The notes beneath the pieces were generated by a model. It was not told the origin of the DNA. It made no database searches and worked only from the letters and a program-made list of their open reading frames with translations. Made by a program: the position numbers and the translations under genes. Shown here one piece after another: positions 17,515 to 25,194 of a DNA stretch of 33,965 nucleotides; the first letter of the stretch is position 1, and each line of letters opens with the position of its first letter. This stretch comes from Cellvibrionales bacterium. GTDB taxonomy: Bacteria > Pseudomonadota > Gammaproteobacteria > Pseudomonadales > UBA7434. The DNA lies in the NCBI GenBank assembly GCA_018668095.1, contig JABIQF010000096.1, positions 1-33,965 on the forward strand, written 5' to 3'.

Positions 17515-18093
17515 TCAAGCCTTTAAAAAATTATCAAGTAGCTCATAACCGAATTCGGTTAAAATCGATTCAGGATGAAACTGCACACCTTCGACCGCTA
17601 ACGTTTTATGACGCAAACCCATAATCTCATCCATGGATCCATCTTCATGTTGCGTCCATGCTGTAATTTCAAAACACTCGGGTAAGGTTTCGCGCTCAAC
17701 CACTAATGAGTGATAGCGCGTTGCCTGATAAGGATTCGTTAATCCAGCAAATACACCGGTACCGTTATGATAAATGGGCGACGTTTTACCGTGCATGACT
17801 TCGCGCGCACGAACAACCTTACCGCCAAAAGACTGACCAATACTTTGATGACCTAAGCAAATACCGAGCAAAGGAATTTTACCCGCAAAACGCTCAACGA
17901 GTTCAAGCGAAATGCCGGCTTCATTCGGCGTGCAAGGGCCAGGAGAAATAACAATTTTTTCGGGCGCAAGTGCTTCTATTTCATCGCAACTAATTTCATC
18001 ATTGCGAACCACTTTCACATCGGCACCTAACTCACCCAAATACTGTACGACGTTATAGGTAAATGAATCGTAGTTATCGACCATTAATAGCAT
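17515..18093 (-). CDS. trpG: Anthranilate synthase glutamine amidotransferase subunit
   Basis: This class I glutaminase supplies ammonia to TrpE. The 192-residue protein has the catalytic triad: Cys79 in LLGICLGHQSIGQSFGG, and His173 with Glu175 in VQFHPESI. The oxyanion loop ISPGPCTPNEAG is present. It could also serve PabB for folate (dual-function TrpG/PabA); no separate pabA is in the window. The trpE stop and trpG start overlap by one base (TAATG). Confidence 0.97.
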   Translation of the reverse strand: MLLMVDNYDSFTYNVVQYLGELGADVKVVRNDEISCDEIEALAPEKIVISPGPCTPNEAGISLELVERFAGKIPLLGICLGHQSIGQSFGGKVVRAREVMHGKTSPIYHNGTGVFAGLTNPYQATRYHSLVVERETLPECFEITAWTQHEDGSMDEIMGLRHKTLAVEGVQFHPESILTEFGYELLDNFLKA

Positions 18094-19652
18094 TACGAGT
18101 CTCCCTCATTGTTGGTTGGACGACTAGCCAATGCGGCCGCGCGAAACATGGCGCGTGCTTTATTCATGGTTTCTTTCCATTCTAATCGGGGCACAGAATC
18201 AGCAACGACTCCGCCACCGGCTTGGACATTTAACACGCCATCTTTAATCACTGCGGTGCGAATCGCAATGGCCGTATCCATATTGCCTTTCCAGCTAATA
18301 TAACCAATAGCGCCGCCATAAATACCACGCTTCACTGGCTCAACTTCATCAATAATTTGCATCGCTCGCACTTTAGGTGCGCCACTTAATGTGCCCGCTG
18401 GCAATGCTGCTTTTAATACATCAATAGCGCTTAAGCCTTTGCGCACTTTACCGGTAACGTTAGAAACAATATGCATAACATGTGAGTAACGCTCAACAAT
18501 CATTTTATCGGTTAACTTCACCGAACCAATCTCAGACACGCGACCAGCATCATTGCGACCCAAATCAATTAACATTAAATGCTCTGCAATTTCTTTTGGA
18601 TCAGCTAACAATTCGGCTTCGAGTGCATTGTCTTCATCTTCGGTATAGCCACGACGTCGCGTACCGGCAATTGGACGAACCGTCACAACATCATCTTCAA
18701 CACGCGCCAAAATCTCTGGCGAAGAACCGACAATTTGAAAATCACCTAAATCAAGAAAATACATGTACGGCGAAGGGTTCATACTGCGTAACGAGCGGTA
18801 TAAATTAAGCGGCGGCACAGTAAAGGGGACGCGCATGCGCTGTGACGGTACCACTTGCATAACATCACCCGCTAAGGTGTAGGCTTTTATTTTTTCAACT
18901 ACGGCTTCGTAATCTGGCTGCGTAAAACCCGATTTAAAGTCGCTTTCATTTAAACTGCCACTCCCATTTAAACTGCCACTCGCGCCATTCTGCTTTTGCT
19001 CTAAAGCAATGGGCGGTAAAGCCGGCGTAGCTTCGGGTAACTTAGCAGCCAAGGCATTAATGCGATCGACCGCTTTAGCCATTGCGCGCTCAAAGCGATT
19101 TTCATCATCGGCTTCTTGGCTAGGATCAGCATGCGCCACAATATGTATTTTGCCAGCCAAGTTATCAAAGACCAGTACCTCTTCAGATACCATTAATAAA
19201 ATATCGGGGGTGCCTAATTGATCGGGCGGTGTCGAACATTTTAATTTAGGCTCAACATAACGCACGGAGTCATAACCAAAGTAACCCACTAGCCCACCAA
19301 AAAAAGCCGGAAGGCCTTCAATATCGGGGGCGGTATACCGCTTTTGAAAGGCTTCAACAAAGACTAATGGGTCGGCCATACTGGCTTCTTCAATGACTAC
19401 GCCATCTTGCTCAACCGTTATATGCTCACCAAATACTTTTAAAATGGTGCGGCAAGGCAGGCCAATAATAGAGTAACGACCCCATTTTTCGCCGCCTTGT
19501 ACCGATTCAAATAAGTAAGAATAAGGGCCAGAAGCCAGTTTATGGTAGGCGCTCAGCGGCGTATCCATATCGGCGAGTACTTCGCGCGTCATTGGAATAC
19601 GGTTGTAGCCTGCGCTAGCAAGGTCAGAAAATTGTTGTAAGTTCAGGTTCAT
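18093..19652 (-). CDS. trpE: Anthranilate synthase component I
   Basis: TrpE converts chorismate to anthranilate. From the ATG at 19652 it has 519 residues. It shows an N-terminal tryptophan-binding region (YLFESVQGGEKWGRYSIIG, close to the feedback LLES motif) and the chorismate-binding domain (PYMYFLDLGDFQIVGSSPEI, RPIAGTRRRG, AGTLSGAPKVRAM, YGGAIGY). The linker before that domain contains a Gly/Ser/Asn-rich insert made by an 18-base tandem repeat. A GTG at 19676 would add 8 residues; the ATG has TCTGGA upstream. A possible leader and terminator-like hairpin precede it. Confidence 0.96.
   Translation of the reverse strand: MNLNLQQFSDLASAGYNRIPMTREVLADMDTPLSAYHKLASGPYSYLFESVQGGEKWGRYSIIGLPCRTILKVFGEHITVEQDGVVIEEASMADPLVFVEAFQKRYTAPDIEGLPAFFGGLVGYFGYDSVRYVEPKLKCSTPPDQLGTPDILLMVSEEVLVFDNLAGKIHIVAHADPSQEADDENRFERAMAKAVDRINALAAKLPEATPALPPIALEQKQNGASGSLNGSGSLNESDFKSGFTQPDYEAVVEKIKAYTLAGDVMQVVPSQRMRVPFTVPPLNLYRSLRSMNPSPYMYFLDLGDFQIVGSSPEILARVEDDVVTVRPIAGTRRRGYTEDEDNALEAELLADPKEIAEHLMLIDLGRNDAGRVSEIGSVKLTDKMIVERYSHVMHIVSNVTGKVRKGLSAIDVLKAALPAGTLSGAPKVRAMQIIDEVEPVKRGIYGGAIGYISWKGNMDTAIAIRTAVIKDGVLNVQAGGGVVADSVPRLEWKETMNKARAMFRAAALASRPTNNEGDS
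18947..18982. repeat. 18-base tandem repeat within trpE
   Basis: Two adjacent 18-base units, CATTTAAACTGCCACTCC and the same ending in G, encode the repeated Gly-Ser-Leu-Asn stretch in the TrpE linker. It is in frame and not expected to disturb the fold. Confidence 0.8.
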
Positions 19653-19676
19653 GGCGAATCCAGACGGTTGAGTCAC

Positions 19677-20000
19677 ACGGTAATTGCAAAAAAATAGCTA
19701 TCGAAAAGCTGTCGATATCAACGGATTGATTGTTATTGCCAACGCCATCGTAAAACACTATTTCTTTGGTTCACTCTATCCACCGGTTACTTATCTGGGG
19801 CCATGACATATCGGCATTACAGCCATCGGATATGCAGGACTTCTTATAGGAACGATTAATTACTGAGTAACCCATATAAATTGGTTACATTACGTTCTTT
19901 AATTGTAACCCAGCCAGCGGGTCTCGCAAGTTGTTATTTTATTAAACATAGCGGCCATACAATAATGACTGCTAAAAATAGCGATTAAGCCTTTTAGCGA
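19677..20000. other. rpe-trpE intergenic region with possible trp leader
   Basis: No long gene is present in this 324-base stretch, where many relatives carry gph. On the minus strand it contains four alternating inverted GGTTAC boxes (19905-19910, 19883-19888, 19867-19872, 19785-19790). A 12-codon frame with two Trp codons lies at 19809-19771, and a TATCGA/TCGATA hairpin (19717-19699) is followed by seven T. The layout is suggestive of attenuation but weak. Confidence 0.4.
19688..19717 (-). terminator. Hairpin plus T-run just before trpE, possible attenuator
   Basis: On the minus strand TATCGA-7 bases-TCGATA is followed by GCTA and a run of seven T, ending about 35 bases before the trpE ATG. 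The stem is only 6 bp and AT-rich, so it would be a weak terminator. Confidence 0.35.
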
Positions 20001-20005
20001 TTAAG
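19979..20005. repeat. Short direct repeat across the rpe stop codon
   Basis: TAGCGATTAAG occurs at 19979-19989 and again at 19995-20005. The second copy includes the rpe stop (TTA at 20001-20003 on the plus strand). It looks like a local 16-base duplication. Confidence 0.6.
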
Positions 20006-20669
20006 ATTGGGCGAGCTCTTCACGCATTTTATCGATAACCGCTTTATAGTCATCGGTATTAAATATAGCTGATCCAGCGACAAAGGTATCCGCCCCCGCT
20101 TTGGCAATTTCACGAATATTTGCTGTCGTCACCCCGCCATCGACTTCTAAGCGAATATCGCGATCGACAGAATCGATCAATTCTCTTGCCTCAGCCAATT
20201 TAGAGAGCGTTGATGGGATAAACGACTGACCGCCAAAGCCTGGGTTAACCGACATCAGCAGAATCATATCCAATTTATCCATGACATAACTCAGCGCATC
20301 CAATGGTGTTGCTGGATTAAACACTAAACCCGCCTTGCAACCAGCGTTTTTAATCAGCTGCAAAGAGCGATCAACGTGATTACTCGCCTCAGGATGAAAA
20401 GTAATAATAGACGCGCCAGCCTCAGCAAAGTCGCCGATCAGCTGATCAACAGGGCTCACCATTAAATGCACATCAATCGGTGCGGTAATACCATAGTCAC
20501 GTAAAGCCTTGCAGACCATGGGACCAATGGTTAAGTTAGGCACGTAATGATTATCCATGACATCGAAATGCACAATATCAGCACCCGCTGCTAGCACCGC
20601 TTCAACCTCTTCACCCAAGCGGGCAAAATCAGCCGATAAGATAGAGGGGGCTATTTTAAAGTCTGTCAT
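20001..20669 (-). CDS. rpe: Ribulose-phosphate 3-epimerase
   Basis: Rpe interconverts ribulose-5-phosphate and xylulose-5-phosphate in the pentose phosphate and Calvin pathways. The 222-residue TIM barrel shows PSILSADFARLGEEV, HFDVMDNHYVPNLTIGP with metal-binding His and Asp, IDVHLMV, MSVNPGFGGQSFIP and LEVDGGVTTANI. It precedes trpE by about 350 bases; the gph gene usually found between them in Pseudomonas relatives is missing. Confidence 0.97.
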   Translation of the reverse strand: MTDFKIAPSILSADFARLGEEVEAVLAAGADIVHFDVMDNHYVPNLTIGPMVCKALRDYGITAPIDVHLMVSPVDQLIGDFAEAGASIITFHPEASNHVDRSLQLIKNAGCKAGLVFNPATPLDALSYVMDKLDMILLMSVNPGFGGQSFIPSTLSKLAEARELIDSVDRDIRLEVDGGVTTANIREIAKAGADTFVAGSAIFNTDDYKAVIDKMREELAQS

Positions 20670-20776
20670 GCGTCATACCTATTAATTAATGAAATGAATA
20701 AATTGATGAATGATTAACCTTTTAGGATACGCCGGCGCTTTACTATAAAATAAAGGACGCTTATCCGCGCTTCATA

Positions 20777-20790
20777 GATCGATATCGATC
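20777..20790. promoter_or_regulatory. 14-base perfect palindrome in the rpe/DUF3530 divergent region
   Basis: GATCGATATCGATC lies 17 bases ahead of the DUF3530 ATG and about 110 bases upstream of rpe. It could be an operator; no regulator is identified. Confidence 0.35.
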
Positions 20791-20806
20791 GGCGCTCAAC
20801 GATAAA

Positions 20807-21790
20807 ATGAGATTCTACTCAACTATGCAACAATCTAACAGCACACTTATTTACTCAGCCTACCTGTCTGCCTGCCTGCTTATAAAGTCGCTTGTTACTC
20901 TGAGCCTATTATTGCTCACCAGCCTAAGCAGTTTAGCAAATGATACTGCTGGCGAAAATGCGTCCATACCAGAAACAGCGACAACAGATTCAACGAACGC
21001 AACATCAGTATTAGAGCGAACAGCTTTGCCACCACAGCAAATCCACATGAGCTCATTGGCGGCCGCACTCGACCCCAGCGAAGTCGTTTGGCTGAATGAC
21101 GTTCAAGAAGAGCAGAACCAAAAGGAACAGAGCGAAGAAAATACAAAGGCATTCAGTGAGCAAGACGACGAACGCTTTATCAGCTTGTATCGCCCGGCAC
21201 TTCAGCCCGCACAAATGGCCGTTATTCTCATGCCTGACAGCATTCATAAAATGGCGAAAAAAGGCTTAATGCGTCAGCTCTATACCGAGCTACCTATGAC
21301 TGGCTGGTCGACCCTTCATATAGGTTTACCCGAGGTTTCAAATGCCACTGAAATATTTGAAGCAGAAGAAAGCACAGAAGATAAAAACGAAACGGTTGCC
21401 GCATCACGGATTGCGACTAGCATTCAATTTCTGCTTGATAAAGGCATACGATCAACCGCTTTAGTCGCAGAAAACTATAGTGCGCAGCGCGCCATCACTG
21501 CATCAATTACTCAGGCCGATGCAACCAGTGGCTTAGTACTTTGGCGAGTAGAGAAAGCACAATTACCGCTTTCGCAATTACAAGCTCTCGCTAAAAGCCA
21601 GATAACTGTCTTAGATATTGTGAATCATGATATTGGCAAATCAGAAAAAGCCGAACGAATTCGAAAATTTCATCTCGCGGGCTTTGCTCAAAACTATCGC
21701 TTAATTACTACACCGCAGGGCGAAGCCGGTATTAAGCATACCGAGCGACGCGTAAGAGACTGGCTAGAAACACGGTTTAAAAAATTCTAA
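20807..21790 (+). CDS. DUF3530 family protein, probable periplasmic alpha/beta-hydrolase fold
   Basis: The 327-residue protein has an N-terminal signal peptide (hydrophobic residues about 15-45, ending SSLANDT). A low-complexity acidic stretch rich in Glu, Gln, Ser and Thr (about 45-125) follows, then a hydrolase-like domain. That domain contains VILMPDSIHKMAKKGLMRQL, GWSTLHIGLPE and ALVAENYSAQRAITASI, where a nucleophile elbow would be expected. The typical GxSxG Ser is not evident, so catalysis is doubtful. DUF3530 proteins are widespread in marine gammaproteobacteria and of unknown function. It converges with the small gene at 21803, with 12 bases between the stops. Confidence 0.8.
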   Translation: MRFYSTMQQSNSTLIYSAYLSACLLIKSLVTLSLLLLTSLSSLANDTAGENASIPETATTDSTNATSVLERTALPPQQIHMSSLAAALDPSEVVWLNDVQEEQNQKEQSEENTKAFSEQDDERFISLYRPALQPAQMAVILMPDSIHKMAKKGLMRQLYTELPMTGWSTLHIGLPEVSNATEIFEAEESTEDKNETVAASRIATSIQFLLDKGIRSTALVAENYSAQRAITASITQADATSGLVLWRVEKAQLPLSQLQALAKSQITVLDIVNHDIGKSEKAERIRKFHLAGFAQNYRLITTPQGEAGIKHTERRVRDWLETRFKKF

Positions 21791-21802
21791 TTTTATATTT
21801 CA

Positions 21803-21967
21803 TTATGTTTCATAGCCATTATGAATAGCTAAACTATCCAGCAAAATCTTTTTAAGCTCGTTATCTGAAGGTTTATTTAAACCATGCACTTCAGACAAAC
21901 TTAATTGATCTCTAGCTAACAACTGCCTTAAAAGATTGGCACTCAATTCAACTTGAATATAAGACAT
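21803..21967 (-). CDS. Small hypothetical protein, 54 residues
   Basis: I do not recognise the family. The product begins MSYIQVELSANLLRQLLARD, looks soluble and mainly helical, and has no Cys. It is very likely real: AGGAG (21976-21980 on the complement) lies 8 bases before the ATG, the frame is protein-like, and it starts 37 bases after the stop of the 159-residue gene. The two probably share the Fur-box promoter and a role in iron limitation. It is shorter than typical ORF cut-offs. Confidence 0.72.
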   Translation of the reverse strand: MSYIQVELSANLLRQLLARDQLSLSEVHGLNKPSDNELKKILLDSLAIHNGYET

Positions 21968-22004
21968 TGTCTTTGCTCCTTTTATTTAACGTGAAAAATA
22001 AAAT

Positions 22005-22484
22005 TCAAATCGCCGTAACATCCAACAACGAAGTGCAATGCTGTAAAGTTCGATGACTATTATTATTAAAGTTTGATGATAAAAATTCTAATTGCTTAAT
22101 CGATTGATAAAGAATCTCGAGCTGAGATTTGATGACATCCTGCGTTTCAGGAAAAAAGTTAAGTTCCTTTTCAAGCCGCTCAATCGATAGCAAGCAAACC
22201 TCTCGCCCTCGTTCAATGAAGGCTAGCTGCATAAAAGTATCAGCGAGCAGAACGGCTGAATAAGTAAAAAACTGGTAAGCGTTATCTCGATCGATCGCCT
22301 GCGTAGAAATCATTATTTCTGCCGATTCAAACGCACACCCTAAATGAGGCAATGCATCACTCCACAACTTTTGGTCATAAAAGGTCTGGCCTGTATCAAA
22401 GCCATTTTGCCAACAGTTAATTGCCAGCGATGCCTTCTCCGTCAACGCTCCACGATGTGAATCGCATAAAAATCTCAATTTCAT
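22005..22484 (-). CDS. Hypothetical protein, Fur-box controlled
   Basis: The 159-residue protein is helical and soluble with no signal peptide. It contains QKLWSDALPHLGCAFESAEI and further paired helices that look TPR-like. I do not recognise a named function. A GGAG precedes the ATG, and a Fur-like box lies 42-56 bases upstream, pointing to induction in low iron. In Pseudomonas a small unknown ORF (orfX) lies in the Fur-controlled fagA-fumC-orfX-sodA operon. This could be a stand-alone relative, but that is from memory and not verified. Confidence 0.7.
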   Translation of the reverse strand: MKLRFLCDSHRGALTEKASLAINCWQNGFDTGQTFYDQKLWSDALPHLGCAFESAEIMISTQAIDRDNAYQFFTYSAVLLADTFMQLAFIERGREVCLLSIERLEKELNFFPETQDVIKSQLEILYQSIKQLEFLSSNFNNNSHRTLQHCTSLLDVTAI

Positions 22485-22525
22485 TGAATATAAACTCCAT
22501 AAATGAACATTAGGAGCATCTTAAA

Positions 22526-22540
22526 TGATAATGATTCTTA
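22526..22540 (-). promoter_or_regulatory. Fur box
   Basis: TGATAATGATTCTTA matches the 7-1-7 Fur consensus TGATAAT-N-ATTATCA at 12 of 14 positions. It lies 42 bases ahead of the 159-residue gene and beyond the 3' end of the LysE gene, so it should control the two small genes. Confidence 0.75.
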
Positions 22541-22597
22541 TTTGCAACAAGTATTCAAGGAAAAATCGGATTTAATACTCAATAAGCTCAAAAAAAG

Positions 22598-23212
22598 CTA
22601 AACCAGCAAACAAGAACCCATTTCATAAATAGCCGGGAACACCGAAGCGACCAATAAAATGGCCATAACCGTATTAAACAATATTTGATATGAATCAGAC
22701 CTTAGAAATCGTTTTAAACTGCGTCCTAAAAAAAGCCATGTACCACCAGAACAAAAACCAATAACTACAAACGCTATCGCAAGCAGTAAAATTTGGTACA
22801 GCATATCTTCTGCTACAGAGGTATAAACAGCAATACTAGTACTAGCCATTATCCACGCTTTGGGGTTAACCCATTGAAATAGTGCGGCCTGTATAAATGT
22901 AAATGGAGTGGACGCCCTACCATTCAAAGAGGTGGATTTTGCATGGGCAATGCGCCAAGCAAGATAGATTAAATAAATAATACCGAGCACTTTTATAACA
23001 TCATGAATAACAGGGTATTGTTTAAAAATGATGCCCAACCCCAGCCCGATCATAACAACCATAGAAGGGAAACCGAGGCATATACCAAATAAATGTGGCA
23101 GGCTTTTATTTACGCCAAAGTTAAGACCTGAGGTCATCAGCATCACATTATTAGGACCTGGCGTGAACGACATGGATACAGCAAATAAAATAAATGCTAA
23201 AGAATAATTCAT
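22598..23212 (-). CDS. LysE/RhtB family amino-acid exporter
   Basis: The protein has about 204 residues from the ATG at 23212 (MNYSLAFILFAVSMSFTPGP) and about six membrane segments. The family motif SFTPGPNNVMLMTSGLNFG near the N-terminus and NPKAWIMASTSIAVY in the middle are typical LysE/RhtB signatures. It exports amino acids or related small molecules; the substrate cannot be predicted. The open frame extends to a TTG at 23242 but has no ribosome site there. It follows murU by 85 bases in the same direction. Confidence 0.9.
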   Translation of the reverse strand: MNYSLAFILFAVSMSFTPGPNNVMLMTSGLNFGVNKSLPHLFGICLGFPSMVVMIGLGLGIIFKQYPVIHDVIKVLGIIYLIYLAWRIAHAKSTSLNGRASTPFTFIQAALFQWVNPKAWIMASTSIAVYTSVAEDMLYQILLLAIAFVVIGFCSGGTWLFLGRSLKRFLRSDSYQILFNTVMAILLVASVFPAIYEMGSCLLV

Positions 23213-23297
23213 ATTGAATAGCCATAAAAGTAGAAAAAACAACTACGCTATGACTATTAAAAAGAAGGGAGGTTCTCTTACTGAGAACGTTTAAATT

Positions 23298-23963
23298 TTA
23301 CTTATTTCGAAGCGATTCAAGACGCGCTAAAGTACCAATATCTTGCCAATCACCCGCATAGTATTCACCACTCACTTTATGCTGCTGCATGGCTGCACGA
23401 AACAACGGAGCCAACTTTGAACGACCAGCAGAAACACCACTCAATAAATGAGGATGCAAAACCGAAATGCCCGAAAAGGTTAAGGCTTCACTATCACCCT
23501 GCTCTTCAACCTTAGCCGCCGATGATAAATAAAAGTCGCCCGCTAGATTGTGCACAGGGTTATTGACCAACACCAAATGCGCCAGACATTCATTCAATGC
23601 AAAGGATGACAATGCAGAAAAATCATAATCGGTCCAAACATCACCATTTACAACAAGAAAAGGCTCAGCACCTAATAAAGGTAAGGCTTGTAAAATACCG
23701 CCCGCGGTTTCTAAACCGCCTTCAGGCTCGGGCGAATAGACAATATTGGCACCCCATTGCTGACCATCGCCTAAGGCTGCTTCAATTTGTTCACCCAAAT
23801 GCGCATGGTTAATCACAATATCAACAATGCCCGCCGCCACTAAACGTTCAATATGATACGCAATTAAGGGCTTATCCTTAATTGTGACCAACGGCTTAGG
23901 CGTAGTGTCAGTTAATGGTCGCATACGCTCGCCACGACCAGCGGCTAAAATCATGGCTTTCAT
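23298..23963 (-). CDS. murU: N-acetylmuramate alpha-1-phosphate uridylyltransferase
   Basis: MurU makes UDP-MurNAc from MurNAc-1-phosphate in the cell-wall recycling route that bypasses de novo synthesis and gives intrinsic fosfomycin tolerance in Pseudomonas. The 221-residue nucleotidyltransferase starts MKAMILAAGRGERMRPLTD, then TPKPLVTIKDKPLIAYHIERL, with LVVNGDVWTDYDF as the metal-binding Asp motif and YYAGDWQDIGTLARL at the end. The ATG at 23963 overlaps the amgK stop by 4 bases (ATGA), so I prefer it to the longer frame from 23984. Confidence 0.95.
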   Translation of the reverse strand: MKAMILAAGRGERMRPLTDTTPKPLVTIKDKPLIAYHIERLVAAGIVDIVINHAHLGEQIEAALGDGQQWGANIVYSPEPEGGLETAGGILQALPLLGAEPFLVVNGDVWTDYDFSALSSFALNECLAHLVLVNNPVHNLAGDFYLSSAAKVEEQGDSEALTFSGISVLHPHLLSGVSAGRSKLAPLFRAAMQQHKVSGEYYAGDWQDIGTLARLESLRNK

Positions 23964-25024
23964 TTTTTCACCATCGCTAACCACTTATCTAACATGACTC
24001 GACTCGATGCCAACTCAGGATACAGCGGCAACACAGCGCGAATGTAATCGGAAAAACGAGGCGCCATTTCAAGATAGCCTTGTTTATTATCACGATAATG
24101 CAAGCGCGCAAAGATACCGACGATTTTTAAATTTCGCTGCAAACCCATTAAATCGCACCAGCGAATCCAACACTGTTCATCGACATGTGGCGCTAACTGC
24201 TGACGCGCTTGCAGCATCCAGCTTTCTAATTGCGAGCGAGGCCAAGTGATATAGCGATCCCATAACCAAGAGGCTAAATCATACGTTAACGGACCACATA
24301 CGGCATCCTGAAAATCAATCACGCCAATATCACCATCGGCTAATTGATGTAAATTACAACTATGGAAATCGCGGTGCACAAACACCTGTGGCTGCGCTAA
24401 GGCATTATCAACCAGCGTTTGAGTCAGTTGTTGCCATTGCTCAGTCTCAACACTCGTCATACTAAGACCCAGATGCTGCTGTAAATACCAATCGGGAAAC
24501 AAGGCTAGCTCTTCTTGCAGCTTGGCTGATGAATAATTAGGCAGATCGGCGGTATCACACGACGAGGCCATGGTCGCCAACACGGGTAACACGGCATCCA
24601 TTAAAGGCTGACCACTCGCTTCATTTAATAGTGACTTAAGCATTTCATCACCCAAGTCTTCTAGCAGTAAAAACCCCTGCTCTTGTTGCTGAGCGACAAT
24701 AATAGGCGCGCGAAGACCGGCTTTGAGCAATCGCTGAGCAATATCAACAAAGGGCTCAACCGACTCTTTTTCGGGCGGCGCATCCATAATAATGTAACTG
24801 CGGCCGTCAAAATGCGTGCGGAAATAGCGCCGAAAACTGGCATCACCACTCACAGACTCCCATGTAGCCAGTGCATAATTAGCCGGAACAGCGGTTTCAG
24901 GCGCTATCGCTCGGTGCAGCGCAGTGATAGTCCACTGCTGTAAAGGTGCTAATCGGTGATCAAGTGGGGACATTGTTTCGCCAATATCGGTCATAAGAAC
25001 ATGCAAGGTTTTAGAATACCGCAT
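23960..25024 (-). CDS. amgK: N-acetylmuramate/N-acetylglucosamine kinase
   Basis: AmgK phosphorylates MurNAc and GlcNAc at the anomeric carbon, feeding MurU. The 354-residue protein has an aminoglycoside-phosphotransferase fold: SFRRYFRTHFDGRSYIIMDA near the N-terminus, the catalytic loop VFVHRDFHSCNL and the metal site GVIDFQDAVCGPLTYDLASW. ATGs at 24994 and 24973 are alternative starts; none has a clear ribosome site. It is divergent from lptD and overlaps murU, the arrangement known in Pseudomonas. Confidence 0.94.
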   Translation of the reverse strand: MRYSKTLHVLMTDIGETMSPLDHRLAPLQQWTITALHRAIAPETAVPANYALATWESVSGDASFRRYFRTHFDGRSYIIMDAPPEKESVEPFVDIAQRLLKAGLRAPIIVAQQQEQGFLLLEDLGDEMLKSLLNEASGQPLMDAVLPVLATMASSCDTADLPNYSSAKLQEELALFPDWYLQQHLGLSMTSVETEQWQQLTQTLVDNALAQPQVFVHRDFHSCNLHQLADGDIGVIDFQDAVCGPLTYDLASWLWDRYITWPRSQLESWMLQARQQLAPHVDEQCWIRWCDLMGLQRNLKIVGIFARLHYRDNKQGYLEMAPRFSDYIRAVLPLYPELASSRVMLDKWLAMVKK

Positions 25025-25047
25025 CGGAATGCTTTATCATCGTGTCT

Positions 25048-25087
25048 ATTCTGTAAATAGAAACGCCATTCTGTAAATAGAAACGCT
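25048..25087. repeat. 20-base tandem repeat in the amgK-lptD promoter region
   Basis: Two adjacent copies of ATTCTGTAAATAGAAACGC plus one variable base. The first copy, with the bases before it, forms the inverted repeat TCTATT-5 bases-AATAGA. Its place between divergent genes suggests a duplicated operator or promoter element. Confidence 0.7.
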
Positions 25088-25194
25088 ATATGTAGAAAAG
25101 ACGACGGATATTCCGATTGTGGATTGTAATAGCTATTGTTGCATTATTCACTCAACCCATCGACCACTGGCTGATAAATAACGACCCAAACTGT

